This document shows, in pieces, positions 1 to 11,399 of a stretch of DNA of 64,000 nucleotides. Made by a program: the position numbers and the translations under genes. This DNA is from Sipunculus nudus (taxonomy: Eukaryota > Annelida > Sipuncula > Golfingiida > Sipunculidae), in the NCBI GenBank assembly GCA_026874595.1, contig CM049315.1:34614164-34678163 (forward strand), in the 5' to 3' direction. A model generated the notes under the pieces. That model was given only the letters and a program-made list of their open reading frames with translations, searched no databases and had not been told where the DNA came from. The number at the start of each line of letters is the position of its first letter. Position 1 is the stretch's first letter.

Positions 1-1099
1 AGATTAACCATTCATCAGTTGCTCCTGTACACCATGACATGAAAGCAAACCACAACAAAACCACAGGCCGTTTCCATGAGAACACTGCATCCTATCAGGG
101 AGGAATAGAATGGCACATTCAATACCATACATAATGTGATACCTAACTTAAGATATGATACATGATATGATAAATATTAGTTGTATTAGAGTTCAGTTCA
201 ACTGTATCTGACTTAAGAGTAGAGAGGAGCAAGCTTTTTAAAACTAGAATATCCCAGACACATTTTTTAATGATTTGATACATAATTCAAAATTATAATC
301 ATGATAAGATTTAATACACTATATGATACACAATACACTTAAGCAGTATTAGGCTAGCATTCCATATATACGTGTGTAGTATGTATGCGTATGCAGTATA
401 TATACAGCAAAATCGGTCTGATAGTATAGAGTTGTATGAGTAGAGGAATCACATGCCAGAGGTTAGGAAATTCCCCTTCCGTTACCATGCATATGCGTTT
501 TCAGTCCCTACCCTGAGGGATCTCTTGATACAGGAACATCTGGAGATACTGATGTGATATGTAATTTTGTATCAAGACATATCAGTTCTCTTGTGAATGG
601 CCTAAGCACAGGTTACAAGTTACCTGTATACTTTGAACAGTAAGTAATTTTTTGTTTCATTTTGGAGACACTTTGAAACCATTCAGAGGCAGTATATTTA
701 TAATATATATGCCTTCAATAAAGCAATTTCAAGGTTTTTTTTCAATAAGATATGTAAAACTTTTGAAATTCCTCATTTGTCAGGACTGATTTAAGTGTCT
801 GTTGAGATTATTTTCTTTAATTTCAGAAGGCTTGAATGATGAAATGGCATTATAAATGAATAAGAAAAGGAAAATGAACACTATTTGTTACTCTTTATGT
901 GTATTTTTTCTTGAAGACCTGACAATGTATCATGAAAGGAACTGGTTTTCATATTCAGTATTAACTTCATTATTTAGTACCAAGAAACAGACACAGATGG
1001 CAGCACCAGACAGTAAAATACTTGAAGACGGCTTTATTACCCAGAAATTGTAGTGTGTCTTATTATACATGGATATATTTTGATTATATTTTAGACACA

Positions 1100-1102
<3 letters not shown>
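1..1102. other. AT-rich non-coding stretch, nothing recognised
   Basis: Sequence is AT-rich with scattered short TA runs. Open frames here are under 80 codons, biased by low complexity, and resemble no protein I know. No repeat shared with the rest of the window was spotted. Confidence 0.6.

Positions 1103-1147
<45 letters not shown>
1103..1147. repeat. (TA)n microsatellite
   Basis: An uninterrupted TA dinucleotide run of about 44 bases. It produces a spurious Ile-Tyr run in the minus-strand frame crossing it. Confidence 0.97.
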
Positions 1148-1149
<2 letters not shown>

Positions 1150-2320
1150 GTAATACAGAGCATAAAGGTTTATTTTTGTCAATCAATGCAAGCACAATTT
1201 TTAACATTGGATTCTGGTCATCTTACACAAATAATTAACGTATCAGTAGTAAGCACTGCAGACAGCATGATCAGCTGAATGGAACATAAGCCATTAAATT
1301 GGTATAATCCACATATCAAAACCTGTCTGGTGAATAATATCCATGAATAATACAGAATAATGAAGTTTACATCCCTACATGCCGTACTGAACCATTGTAA
1401 GAATAATTCATCAGGGTCCGTCTATGTGCTGCCATATAACTCACTGTATGATCAGATACAAGAATGCTTGGTTATTTTTTACATTATATTTATCCATATC
1501 TGTTTCTCTATAGAATGACACCTATTTTTTACCACTGCCAGGAGCTATTACGTTTTTACCACAGATATTCAGTAATTTGGTTGTTTTGTCTGTTAGCAAC
1601 TTTACTAAAACAGTTTTATTTAAGGGGCCCAATCCCTTGTAATGAATGTTGTGTAAACATGAAAAATAGCTTCTTCCCTTTAAAATAAATTTGTACCTGC
1701 AAAATTATTGCCCTACTCCTGTAAATGAGTGTTAAAAAGGTGGACCAGTCGCAATCACAGGTGTCAACATAAACAAAGCACATGCATTGCCAAGGCCACA
1801 ACACATGTCAATCATGAGATGCCCTGACTGACTTGGCCTAAAAAATGTAATACATGTTCCTTCTGGCTGAAACATTGTGTGTTGCAGCTCATAATCGGAC
1901 CTGCTGGTCATGCGGCTTTGTAATGGTAAACAGACACACGTGGGCTGTGTTTACCAACATGCAGAGTCATAACATGGTGTTAAACAGCCTTAAGCAAGAT
2001 ACTGGGAATGTGTGCTGGGAGTGCTTCTTGGAAAACTTTTGTATGAAGTAAAACTGAACTGATAGTGTGAAAGAATAGTGATAATATTGCTCCTGATTTT
2101 ATCTCTTTAATGTATTTGATGAATTTTCATTGGTGGGTTAGGGTAACACCAAGGGATAATCCATTGATTTTTTAGGTAGTCCAGATCACTGTAATATTTT
2201 TTATATTAATTTTAGATGGAGATGATTTGGTTGTCCTGTTTAATGGCCTGAGTAATTAACTGATATCAGTATCCTGATTTGTTCTAGCAAACAGAGCTCT
2301 CTCGTAACATAAACAGGACC
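1148..2320. other. Non-coding stretch, nothing recognised
   Basis: Mixed AT-rich sequence with several short open frames on both strands (62-74 codons). None has a recognisable domain or convincing splice context. No internal repeat was seen. Confidence 0.55.
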
Positions 2321-2446
2321 AGATTTAGAGGGCTGGGGCTCAGGGTTTGCTTGATAGAACCTACAGATTAGAGGGCTGGGGCACAGGGTTTGCTTGATAG
2401 AACCTACAGATTTAGAGGGCTAGCTGGAGCACAAGGTTTGCTTGAA
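2321..2446. repeat. Three-copy minisatellite, period 43-44 bp
   Basis: Three tandem copies begin near 2321, 2365 and 2408. Each contains AGAGGGCTGGGGC followed by AGGGTTTGCTTGATAGAACC. The third copy is the most diverged and loses its end (AAGGTTTGCTTGAACC). Confidence 0.93.
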
Positions 2447-2568
2447 CCAGGTTTTGGCTCTCACACCACTTTCTTCTCTTTACTCCTGCAAGAGTTATTT
2501 ATGACATCAACAGCATTCTGATACACTAGTTTACTTGGCCAAGGTGTTATCTAAGATATATATTACTA

Positions 2569-2625
2569 GGAATTAAAGAAATCTTAAAACCAATATATAG
2601 GAATTAAAGAAATCTTAAAACCAAT
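2569..2625. repeat. Short tandem duplication, period 31 bp
   Basis: A 26-bp sequence starting GGAATTAAAGAAATC is repeated at 2569 and 2600, separated by five bases. The copies are identical, so the duplication is recent or conserved. Confidence 0.95.
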
Positions 2626-2769
2626 CTGATGTATTAAAACACATCATCAGCTGGCTGTCATAAAATTTAAATCTTCATCTTCAATCTTCAATCTTACATC
2701 CTAATCAACTTTAAATAAAAATTTTTTAAAAATTCAGCATTTATAAGAATAATGCTGAAAAACTCATGC

Positions 2770-3200
2770 AGTAAGGATATAGGCTGGTTCCCTTGAGCTG
2801 TTTACACAGTCAGCGTTGCCTCTCACATCAGTAGACAAGAAACAATCACCTCATGCCAAGATGACCACAGAGATTTGTCTACGACAGAACAGCCATATTT
2901 CACTACCTCGTAGACTGTGGCAGTAAATTGGGACAGTGGAAACAGACCCCTGAGACCCCATCGTTCAGTAACCACCATCCTGGCCCTGTTGGCAATCAAT
3001 GGCAACAAAGTGCTTAACAACCGCGGGCTCTGGCTTCCTATCACCCCTCAATATAGTGTATCCTTTGACAGCAGATGAAAGACACAGCTACATGTGATCT
3101 ATACAATGCAACAACCAAATTGAAATCTACTATTCCTCACCTCTCTGATCGCATCTGAGCAGAGGTTAATCGGAAGCTCTACCCACAATCCGCTCTCTCA
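2770..3200. other. Single-copy segment of balanced composition; possible conserved non-coding element
   Basis: This segment is clearly richer in G+C than its flanks and contains no repeat found elsewhere in the window. A 73-codon minus-strand frame (2823-3044) lies in it but shows no domain and no clear splice sites. Such islands in AT-rich gene deserts can be conserved regulatory elements, an unrecognised exon or chance. I infer the first only weakly. Confidence 0.3.
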
Positions 3201-3302
3201 ACATGCACTATAGTAAAAAAAAATATTCTTCCATGAGTGTCTGGAACAGATCAATCTAGCTATAGACATTTGCAGTTGTTTTTTACTGTACTTGATGATT
3301 TA

Positions 3303-3532
3303 GATATTTGTGGTTATTTTAAACCCCTCTTTGCATTCCAAAGACTTGTGATTATTTTTAAACCACACTTGACCATCCAAAGACTAGTGGTTATTATAAA
3401 CCACACTTGACCATTCAAATACTTGTTATTAATCATTTTAAACCACACTTGACCATCCAAAGACTAGTGGTTATTTTAAACCACACTTGACCATAAAAAC
3501 ACTTGTGGTTATTTTAAACCACACTTGACCAT
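3303..3532. repeat. 38-bp tandem array, left part (six diverged units)
   Basis: Six units of 37-41 bp begin near 3303, 3343, 3382, 3421, 3462 and 3499. The core is GTGGTTATTTTAAACCAC, itself an imperfect inverted repeat (GTGGTT/AACCAC), followed by ACTTGACCAT. Divergence is greatest at the left edge and falls toward the right. The array resumes at 5762, being split by a family B element. Confidence 0.95.
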
Positions 3533-5761
3533 AACAAGGGACCTATGGGTCACGGTGCTCAGCTGTTATATAAGATAAAAAAATATGATTTTGAAATGAG
3601 GCACATGCTGGTTTTGTGTGGAAATAAATAAAAGCTGTATTATGAGTTGTTAGTGTTAAGCTTATGTATGATTTTGATAGTTTCTTTGGAGACAGGGAAG
3701 AGATTGATTTCATTTATTTTATTAACAAATGGAGTGCCACTGTCATACAGATTTTGACTTGGCCATATAACTGATAAGCAGCACATATAAGATAAAGAGT
3801 TTAACTATTTATTAAAATTTAATAACAAATATTGTGCCAAATATAATTTTTATTAAAAATAATAAGAGAATCATATGATTTTTTTAATAAAATATAACTA
3901 AAATGATTATTAAAATAATATTATAGAATATATTTATGAATGCATTCATGAATACATTTTGAAAGTATTTGCACTGGTATTCAAATACTTTCATTTTTAC
4001 CTGAATTCCCATTCTTATGCAAGAAATTTTATAATGGCATGTCTGGTATTTATTCAGTTTTAGCCAAACAATGATGTTGAGAATCCAGAATATAAACAAA
4101 GGACCCATGGGTCACGACAACCAGCTTAAGTTTGAAATTTTTGCAAATGCAAAATATGAAAAATATTCTAATGTAATGTTTTTTATTTATATAAGCATAT
4201 GAGAAGCCAAGAGGAAAGGGCCCTCCTACTTGGTTATAGTAAAGTTCTCAATATATGATTGCAAACTAATACTCTGACAAGACTGTCATGAAGAAAAACA
4301 GTAAAAGTTTTGAGATACTGTGATGCATATGAAAAATTTGCAGATGGACAGGCAAGTGGACAGAATGGACTAATACCTTCATTTCACTTTCAAGGGAATA
4401 ATGCATTTAAGTTTATATATAACAACATGGCATCTACAAAATTATTCCTTGAATCCCTATTAAAACGTTTTGCACATTGGAGTTTTCAGTACATGCTTAA
4501 TTTTATTCACCGAAATAAAATAAAAGATTCAGTACATTTGATAAAATAAAAACATCTTTTCAAATAAAGTATACACACTGTTGGTTGAATGAGGGACAAA
4601 CAATATAATTATGCTAATTACAATCTCAGCTATAATTAATTACTGGAATTAATAGTCAATTTCACACCTGGTGAAGTTTTACTCTTCTGAAGTAAAGCAT
4701 TACTTATCTGATGAACATCCACACTTTCATAGCAATACATCACTTTGTGGACACAATTAAATGTGCACTTTAATCATTGTAACCCTGGTGGTACAATACA
4801 AAATCTAAAATGTAGCATGTCCAAGAATAAAATAAAATACAGAAAATTATAACATTCATCTAGTTTAAGCACCAGCCGGGGGGGGGGGGGGGGGGGGGGG
4901 GGTGAGTGCAGGGCAGAGGGGAAGCCTGCTAGTAGTGGCCAAGCTGGGCCAAGGCAAGCTGCCTGGGGTGGGTTACATAATGCAAGTGAAGGCTGTACTA
5001 CTAGGTGGGCCAGATGTAAACAACACTTGACATGGTGTATGAAAACTTGAATAAAAGCTACTCTTTTCAAACAATTTCTTTGAAATTTCAGATTTTAAAA
5101 GATTAAATCCTTATGTATATATGCTGTGAAAATAAAATCAACAGTACTTACAGGGAAAAAACGTGCCACTGCCAAATTTGGACAAAATTTAAGGTATTGA
5201 TTTTTTATTTATGCTAATAACTTGAACAATTTGCAAAATTCAGATCTAATTTTGGGTAAACAATTGAATCTTGATTAAATAAAGTTATATTCCTGAAAAA
5301 AAGTCTCCAGCTTCAGCAATTCTCATGTTAAGTGAGCAAATATATTTCCTGATTTTTAAAAAATTGCATTATATTTGGGCCTATAACTTCAAAATAATAC
5401 CCAATACTGACCTAATTTTTCGTATGTGCACAGAAAATGTATGGAAGAATATGAATACTAAATCTGATCAAAAAACAGATCAGTGGTTATGATATTAGGC
5501 AGCCTTGAAGTGTAACAATGGCTTTTTTATGGAAAACGGAGGTTTTTCCTTAATATCTCGAAGGAACGAAGTTCTAATGACTCAATTTTTGGTATGGTAG
5601 GAGATTTTGGGGACATCTAATGGTATGCAGAATTTTGGATTCGTAGGTCCAACAGTTTTAAAACGTGCCCTGTTAACGGATGGACGGCCAGACGGCCGGA
5701 CGGACGGACGACGGACAAAGGACCACGACTATAGCTCAGATGACTTATAGTCAGCTGAGCT
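3533..5761 (+). mobile_element. Family B non-autonomous element, copy 1 (Helentron-like candidate)
   Basis: The element starts AACAAGGGACC and ends CAGCTGAGCT. Removing it rejoins CCAT to AAAAACACTTG and restores a perfect 38-bp unit, so the boundaries are supported by a reconstructed empty site, with no obvious target duplication. A second head-like segment at 4095 contains the palindrome GACCCATGGGTC (4102-4113), so the left 560 bp may be a separate truncated copy or an internal duplication. The 3' end has a GACGGACGGACG-rich tract and a hairpin, TAGCTCAG (5732-5739) with CTGAGCTA (5755-5762). A 5' CTCAGCTG motif is inverted in that hairpin. No transposase frame is present. The matching copy is at 42691-44911. 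Confidence 0.8.
4878..4902 (+). repeat. Poly-G tract (25 G) inside family B
   Basis: Twenty-five consecutive G. The second family B copy has a G-rich tract at the equivalent place (43335-43373), after a shared CATCTAGTT, so the tract is probably part of the element rather than a local accident. Confidence 0.9.
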
Positions 5762-6023
5762 AAAAACACTTGTGGTTATTTTAAACCACACTTGACCATA
5801 AAAACACTTGTGGTTATTTTAAACCACACTTGACCATAAAAACAGTTGTGGTTATTTTAAACCACATTTGACCATAAAAACACTTGTGGTTATTTTAAAC
5901 CACACTTGACCATAAAAACACTTGTGGTTATTTTAAACCACACTTGACCATAAAAACACTTGTGGTTATTTTAAACCACACTTGACCATAAAAAACACTT
6001 GTGGTTATTTTAAACCACACTTG
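5762..6023. repeat. 38-bp tandem array, right part (seven near-identical units)
   Basis: Seven units start at 5767 and every 38 bp after, with one extra A before the last. They are nearly identical (CACTTGTGGTTATTTT and the complementary AAACCACACTTG half), unlike the degenerate left end. The array continues the one at 3303-3532. Confidence 0.97.
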
Positions 6024-6161
6024 ATAAAACAGTGAACATTTATTACAGATGTGAAGATCCTGAAACAATCTGTTTTATTCCTGGGTTCTGTTGTCTAAGG
6101 ATAGAGGTCAGGAGGAAGTGAGATCACATCACAACCAAAGAGTGCTGAGATTTTTCACGGT

Positions 6162-6177
6162 CCCCCCCCCCCCCCCC
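6162..6177 (+). repeat. Poly-C tract (16 C)
   Basis: Sixteen consecutive C in otherwise mixed single-copy sequence. The surrounding 6024-6460 holds nothing else I recognise. Confidence 0.95.
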
Positions 6178-6460
6178 AACCGACCCGAGCAATGGGGTTG
6201 CTTACACACTCACGCCACAGGTGCAGTAGACACTGGGCCTGCATAACACAAGGATATAAACAACATGATAGGAAGTGATTGGCTACCACCCTGACACGTA
6301 GTCCAAAACCGAAATGAAACTCTGAAGATGTATACATACTTAAAATAAGAATTACTTAAGACTGCATGAAAAAATGCAGGTTTACCTCCACAAAGAAAAA
6401 AATTTAAACAAAATCTGTTTTACATGAAACCTTCATGCTAAACAAAATACAGAAAATAAT

Positions 6461-6632
6461 AACAAGGCCTACAGACCTAATGCAAACCTGTGCAAAGTTT
6501 GGGAGTATGAATGGAGGTTTATTTTTTAAATTTAATGTTGATCCTCTTAATTCCTGCATATCTACCTTAGTCATTATGATTTCAGCAAAATGGATGTTTC
6601 GGACTTGCAAGTTTCAGACTAGGACATTATAA
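6461..6632 (+). mobile_element. Family J repeat fragment, copy 1
   Basis: It starts AACAAGGCCTACAGACC, matching AACAAGGCCTAGAGGCC at 24446. Both are preceded by AATAATAA-like sequence and followed by a similar CCTGTGCA. The fragment abuts the family A copy beginning at about 6642. No coding frame of interest. Confidence 0.55.
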
Positions 6633-6641
6633 ACTAGAATA

Positions 6642-7055
6642 TGGGTAGTCGAAAAGCGACTATGTGTATCTGCAGAAATCAGAGTGGGACAGGTGAAAGG
6701 AGGCATGGATTAAGTGGCAAGGGGAATAGAGTGAGGTGTGTTGCATATTAGCATGGATGTCTGCAGTGTAAACATGAATGTAGGTGGTGCCACCTGTCAT
6801 AAAATCGAGAAAGCTGTCCAGGATGTATAAACCTGCAAAATTTCAGGTGGAAAAGTCAAACCACAGCTGAGATATGAGTGATATTATCCCAAGGCAGAAG
6901 AACAGATGGACACTTTGCAAAAATGGTTGCAGGTGGGGCCACCATTTTTAGTGTATGTCATAAAGCTATCAAAGGGCTACATTTGTGCAAAATTTTTAGC
7001 CAGATCAGTCAAACGGTTCCTGAGATATGTGGGTTTATGTGTTGAAAGATATAGT
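6642..7055 (+). mobile_element. Family A element, 3'-truncated copy I
   Basis: The left end ACTAGAATATGGGTAGTCG matches the other two family A copies and includes a hairpin (TAGTCG/CGACTA, 6656-6672). It holds about one dimer unit, with decayed palindromes GGTGGTGCCACC near 6784 and GGTGGGGCCACC near 6932. Similarity stops at GTGGGTTTATGTGTTGAAAG near 7050. The GGC repeat and 3' hairpin are missing, so this copy is truncated and older than those at 32.7 and 57.8 kb. Confidence 0.88.
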
Positions 7056-7436
7056 TCCAATAATCTGGGAATTCTGCATCTAGACATAGTGTCTAGACGT
7101 CTAGACACATACTCTAGACACCGGCCAGAGCCAGGTCAGTTGCCATGGTGCTGTCTGGACCCCACCTGTTTGTACTTAGTGACCTCTTGACTTGGCTGCT
7201 GAAACTTAGCCTGTTGTCAAATTTGTTTTCAAACACAGAAAGCCTTTTTCAATTAGGTACAATGCTTTTTTAAAGCTGTATTTACCCAATCTATAATCTA
7301 TTCTTATAAAACTGGCAGAACCCTACTTTAGAATAATTCTTGTAAAGTTTAAACCAATCAGCTAAACAGTTTCATCATAAATCAGTGTATAAGCTAGAAG
7401 AGTTTAAAATTACATTTTCGCTTGTAAAAAACACAT
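7056..7436. other. Non-coding stretch containing a 20-bp perfect palindrome
   Basis: Positions 7089-7108 read GTGTCTAGACGTCTAGACAC, its own reverse complement. Further TCTAGAC copies flank it (7079, 7112). The rest of the stretch shows nothing recognisable. Confidence 0.85.
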
Positions 7437-7935
7437 CAATGTAGGTGGCACCGCCAATACCTCAATTTCAGATATGACATATGTGACAAACATTGGTATA
7501 AAATTTGGTGATTATAGCTCTAGCCGTTTCTGAGATTTTAATTTTAGTGTGCTTTTTTGGACAGATGACTAAGTACAACCTCCTGTAACTCAGCCAAAAA
7601 TTACCGAACTGGAACCAGAACAAACTTGAGAGAAATTGTTCCAGGGATCATTTCTGTGAAATATTGGACAATGTGGCTGGACAATTTTGGAGAAGAAGAT
7701 TTTAAATGCTAATTAGCTTTTTCCCTATAAAATCTAAGAAAATGCTGTTAGAAAAAAAAATAAACAAATCCAATAGAGTTTTTCAGATGACTGATTATTT
7801 GCAAAATATTTGGTGATGAAAGCTTCTGCCGTTTTTGAGATAGCTATGGTTAACATACAGACGACACACGACACACGACACGACGTATGACGGACGACGC
7901 TGCATCGCATAAGCTCACAAGTTCGCTAAAAAGAT
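7437..7935 (+). mobile_element. Family C dispersed repeat
   Basis: It begins with GTAGGTGGCACCGCC, a relative of the family A palindrome. It contains paired phrases ending GCCGTTTCTGAGAT (near 7530) and GCCGTTTTTGAGAT (near 7830). It ends in an ACGACACACGAC-rich tract followed by GCATAAGCTCACAAG and GCTAAAAA. The ACGAC-rich tail plus GCTAAAAA is the same tail style as family B. No coding capacity. Left boundary uncertain. Confidence 0.65.
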
Positions 7936-8260
7936 ATGAATTTCACCAACATGGTTAACAGGTGAGCTCCAGAAGAGAGCTAAGCCCTAATACAGATGAA
8001 CTGCCCAGGCAATAAAGCCCTTGACCAGGATAAAAGAAATGTGCTCACAATAGTAAAGAATCATCTTAATTTGAAATATATATCATTGGGAAAGTCACAT
8101 ATAATAATCTTATTTACTTATAAAGAGTAAGTATATGAAATAATTTCTATGCATTTTTTGCGAGGATTTCACAAGAACTTGTTATCTATTTATATGACTC
8201 TGAAATTATGACAAAAGTTTACCATCTTAAAGATAGTCAATTTGCTACAGAATAAATATA

Positions 8261-8365
8261 TGATAATAAGACAGAGCACATGATTATTTTGTAACAACAA
8301 GATTTTAGATGATAATTAAGACAGAGCACATCTTAAATCTTGTTATAACAAAATAATCATACATG
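8261..8365. repeat. Long near-perfect inverted repeat (hairpin)
   Basis: The arm at 8279-8310 (CATGATTATTTTGTAAC, then AACAAGATTTTAGAT) pairs with 8330-8365 (ATCTTAAATCTTGTTATAAC, then AAAATAATCATACATG). A ~20-bp loop separates them, with small mismatches. GACAGAGCACAT occurs at 8270 and again in the loop at 8320. It could be a tiny foldback element or a processed hairpin. Confidence 0.88.
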
Positions 8366-10049
8366 CTATATTCCAAGTATATTCAGGATTTCAAAAAGCT
8401 AAAAACTGAAATTATAAGTGAAAATTAAGATTCAATTCCTGGCCCCTAATTCAAAGCATTTAATTTCTAAAACAGTGAGAACCAAATAACTGAGAGAAAA
8501 AGCTCCAATAGCTGGTCCCAGCCTGATGGATTAAAAGCAATATCACTGACGTATCAAAAGCAGCCAGATGGGTGGTAATTAGTACGCTGAGAAAAGAGAG
8601 GTTCAAACAAAGTGCTGTAAATAAACCAGAGAAAGAAGCACTGAAAATGGAGAGATAGGTGAATGTCCTGAAACAGGGTCACACTGATAAATATTTCTTT
8701 CTCAAGAAAAACTCCCACTACATGTTTGTTGGCCCTAAATAATGAATTATTTTTTTCAATATACAGATGTACAAATATTTGTACATAACAACGTAGTTAA
8801 ATTTTCACTGTGGTTGACATACCTACCTGTGTATAGCTTTTGATTTTAAATTAGGGGCCTCTTATTAAATTGACCTCAGGTAAACAATCTAAAAATAACC
8901 CTTCATTTACTCTCTCCAAAATAAATGAAGCTGGTTTAAAACTATCCCATATATGGTTATGTTTCACCAAGAAAAAATGTCAACTGGCACTGATTTCAGA
9001 GCATAAGTAAACAATCTGGATTGTGAATTGAGCAAACCACCACAGCCCATATGCTCCATCCCTTTGATCTTATTATTCTAAAGAGCCCAGAAGACACTCC
9101 TAAATAGAAGGCTTTCAATGTCAATGGACCTGTTCATAAGACAACAGTGATGTCTCAAAGCTAGATGCGGATAATGTCGTATTGACTGATGTCATCAGCT
9201 GGAATCACTATAGATTTGTTCTACAGTGATGAATATATCAGTATCATTGTAAAGTTTTTTGCCATATTTTGGATTAGTGGTCTGATATGAATAACATGCA
9301 ATAATAAGACATTATTACTCACACGGCAGTTGGCAGAATAGCTCCCCCTACCTTTGGCCTGGAACTTTTTATACTGTCTCCTTTGTATGAAAAATATCTG
9401 GTAAAACATGTGGACACAGGTACTTGTACAAACTACACGTGTCTTGATTGGGAGAGTCGCCCAAATTATGCAGATTTTGCACATGTCAGGTGAGTGACTG
9501 TTTACATTACCAATGATTTTAAATTTGTTGCTTGAGACAGCCCTGCTGATGATTATTTATTGAATGAATATGCGGTTAAGGTCACATATAAGTCATGGTT
9601 AGGTCAATTGGATTACTCTGTCCCCACTAGCTAGGCCACTGATCCCCATTTGTTCAGTTCACTGTGGTCCACTTGAAAGGAGGTCTATGTATATAATAGT
9701 AGTTGGGTTTACTATAGTCTGGTTGACAGTAAAGGAGTTCTAAGTGCATACAGAAAAGAAAACAATTCTAATCTGCTTGAGGCCATGCAGTTTGCAACCA
9801 TTTGACCAATACCCATGAGCCACCAAATATCACACATTGCAAATTGTAAATTGGACAATCTGTAACAAACAACTGCAGACAGCAAACTCTAGTTTTACTG
9901 AATAAACTGATTTAGGCATTTGTCAAGTGAACGACAGTGTCAGCGCAAAGCATACTTCTTCCAAGCTAAAGTATGTAAACTGGTTAATTATAATCCAATG
10001 AAGATGTGAGCGAAGCACAGATACAGCATTATCCTTTATTTCCAAACTA
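8366..10049. other. Non-coding stretch, nothing recognised
   Basis: Single-copy sequence with a minus-strand frame of 87 codons (9221-9484) lacking any recognisable domain. No repeats shared with the rest of the window were spotted. Confidence 0.5.
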
Positions 10050-10068
10050 CCCCCCCCCCCCCACCCCC
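10050..10068 (+). repeat. Poly-C tract
   Basis: Thirteen C, then A, then five C. Confidence 0.95.
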
Positions 10069-10129
10069 ACATCCTATTTAATTAATTCAGTATGGGCAAG
10101 ATTTGATACTTTTTGATACGAAAGTGTAG

Positions 10130-10450
10130 AATGACAGTCTTGATCTGTTTCATTCAGGATTGAACAATGTTCATGAAGAAGAAACAAATGATGGAGCAAG
10201 AGCAAGTCGCTTGCACTTGAAAGGAGATGCTATGATGATCCTCTTTATCCGGAGCTAATTGTAATCCGCCTCAGCAGCAAGTAACGAGCGCCGTTTTTGC
10301 ATTCTTTTCACTCAGATTATCATGTCTGCTTATCCTTGTTCCTAGTAATCCTCAGCCTTAATTACCCATGATGCTGTATTATTACTTGTGACGATTCCCT
10401 GTTTGTCTGGGGGAGAAAGCTTACTTTTACAATATTGAATGTGTCCCTCC
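10130..10450. promoter_or_regulatory. Candidate conserved non-coding element with homeodomain-like sites
   Basis: Single-copy, balanced composition, no open frame of note and no repeat. It contains CTAATTGTAATCCG (10255-10268), which joins a TAAT core to a Bicoid/Otx-type TAATCC, and CCTTAATTACCC (10356-10367). Known animal developmental enhancers often look like this, but that is inference and conservation is untested. Confidence 0.35.
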
Positions 10451-11399
10451 TTCAAAACATCGCCACGCACACTTTAATGGGCCAGACAGAGGCATGTCCC
10501 ATCCCATAATATCATGAACAGGGCTGAAAATCATTTTCAAGATGTGTTGTCTCTGTGACTCAAACTACCTGCATCTCGTTAAAGCGACCCATTAGCTGAT
10601 TGCATGGCTGGCTTTTATTATTTTTGACAAAGTGGATGGGAGGTAATGATAAACATTTGTCTGTTCGTTTGTGTTAGTATAACTCCAGCCATCATGTAGC
10701 TGCAGCAAGATTACCGGTAATATATATTTTCAAATTTTCATAAAAAATATGATTGATCATGACATAATGGAGCAAGTTAAAATTAAATAAATCCTTTTAC
10801 CTGCAAAGTCTGGATCTAGAATAATTAAGTTTTACCATAAAGATTTATTAAATATATATCTGAATTTATGACCAATGTCATCAATCAAATGCAAATCAAC
10901 AGAATATCTTGAAGCAAATTAATACCCAGATTCTTGATCCACCATTCAACTGTCTGCATGGTCACAATACTGTGGATCATGTTTCCATTATATACTTAAT
11001 CAATGTTATTTACTTTTAAATACAAAAATTTATTTACATTATTTCCTTATCAATTAACATCATTTTCTACATGTGTACTAAAACCAGACCTATAATAAAT
11101 ACACATCTGCTTAGGTGCAAATTAATGTACAGGGTACCTTTTAGTATTATATGATAGTAAGTATTTGGTATAGTATAAAATTGAGACATATTCAAAATAT
11201 TAAATGATTTTCATCACAGACAATCCTTTTAGAACAATCAAAGAGCTCCTATTTATTTGCAATATTGGTTGTAGTAATGTGCATGGCACAAACTTTTTAT
11301 CCACTGGTAAAAATCTGGTTTATCATGTAACTAAAATAAACAGACACAAAATTAAATTGATCCCTGATCCCTAGTTAAATCTGAAACATGTCCTTTCAT
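10451..11399. other. AT-rich non-coding stretch
   Basis: Nothing recognised beyond a short ATTACCGGTAAT palindrome near 10711. Confidence 0.5.

Noticed and set aside
2823-3044. Minus-strand frame of 73 codons in a balanced segment
   Set aside because: No recognisable domain and no clear splice sites, so not called as an exon.
5690-5715. GACGGACGGACG tract as a stand-alone microsatellite
   Set aside because: The same tract precedes the 3' hairpin in the other family B copy, so it belongs to the element.
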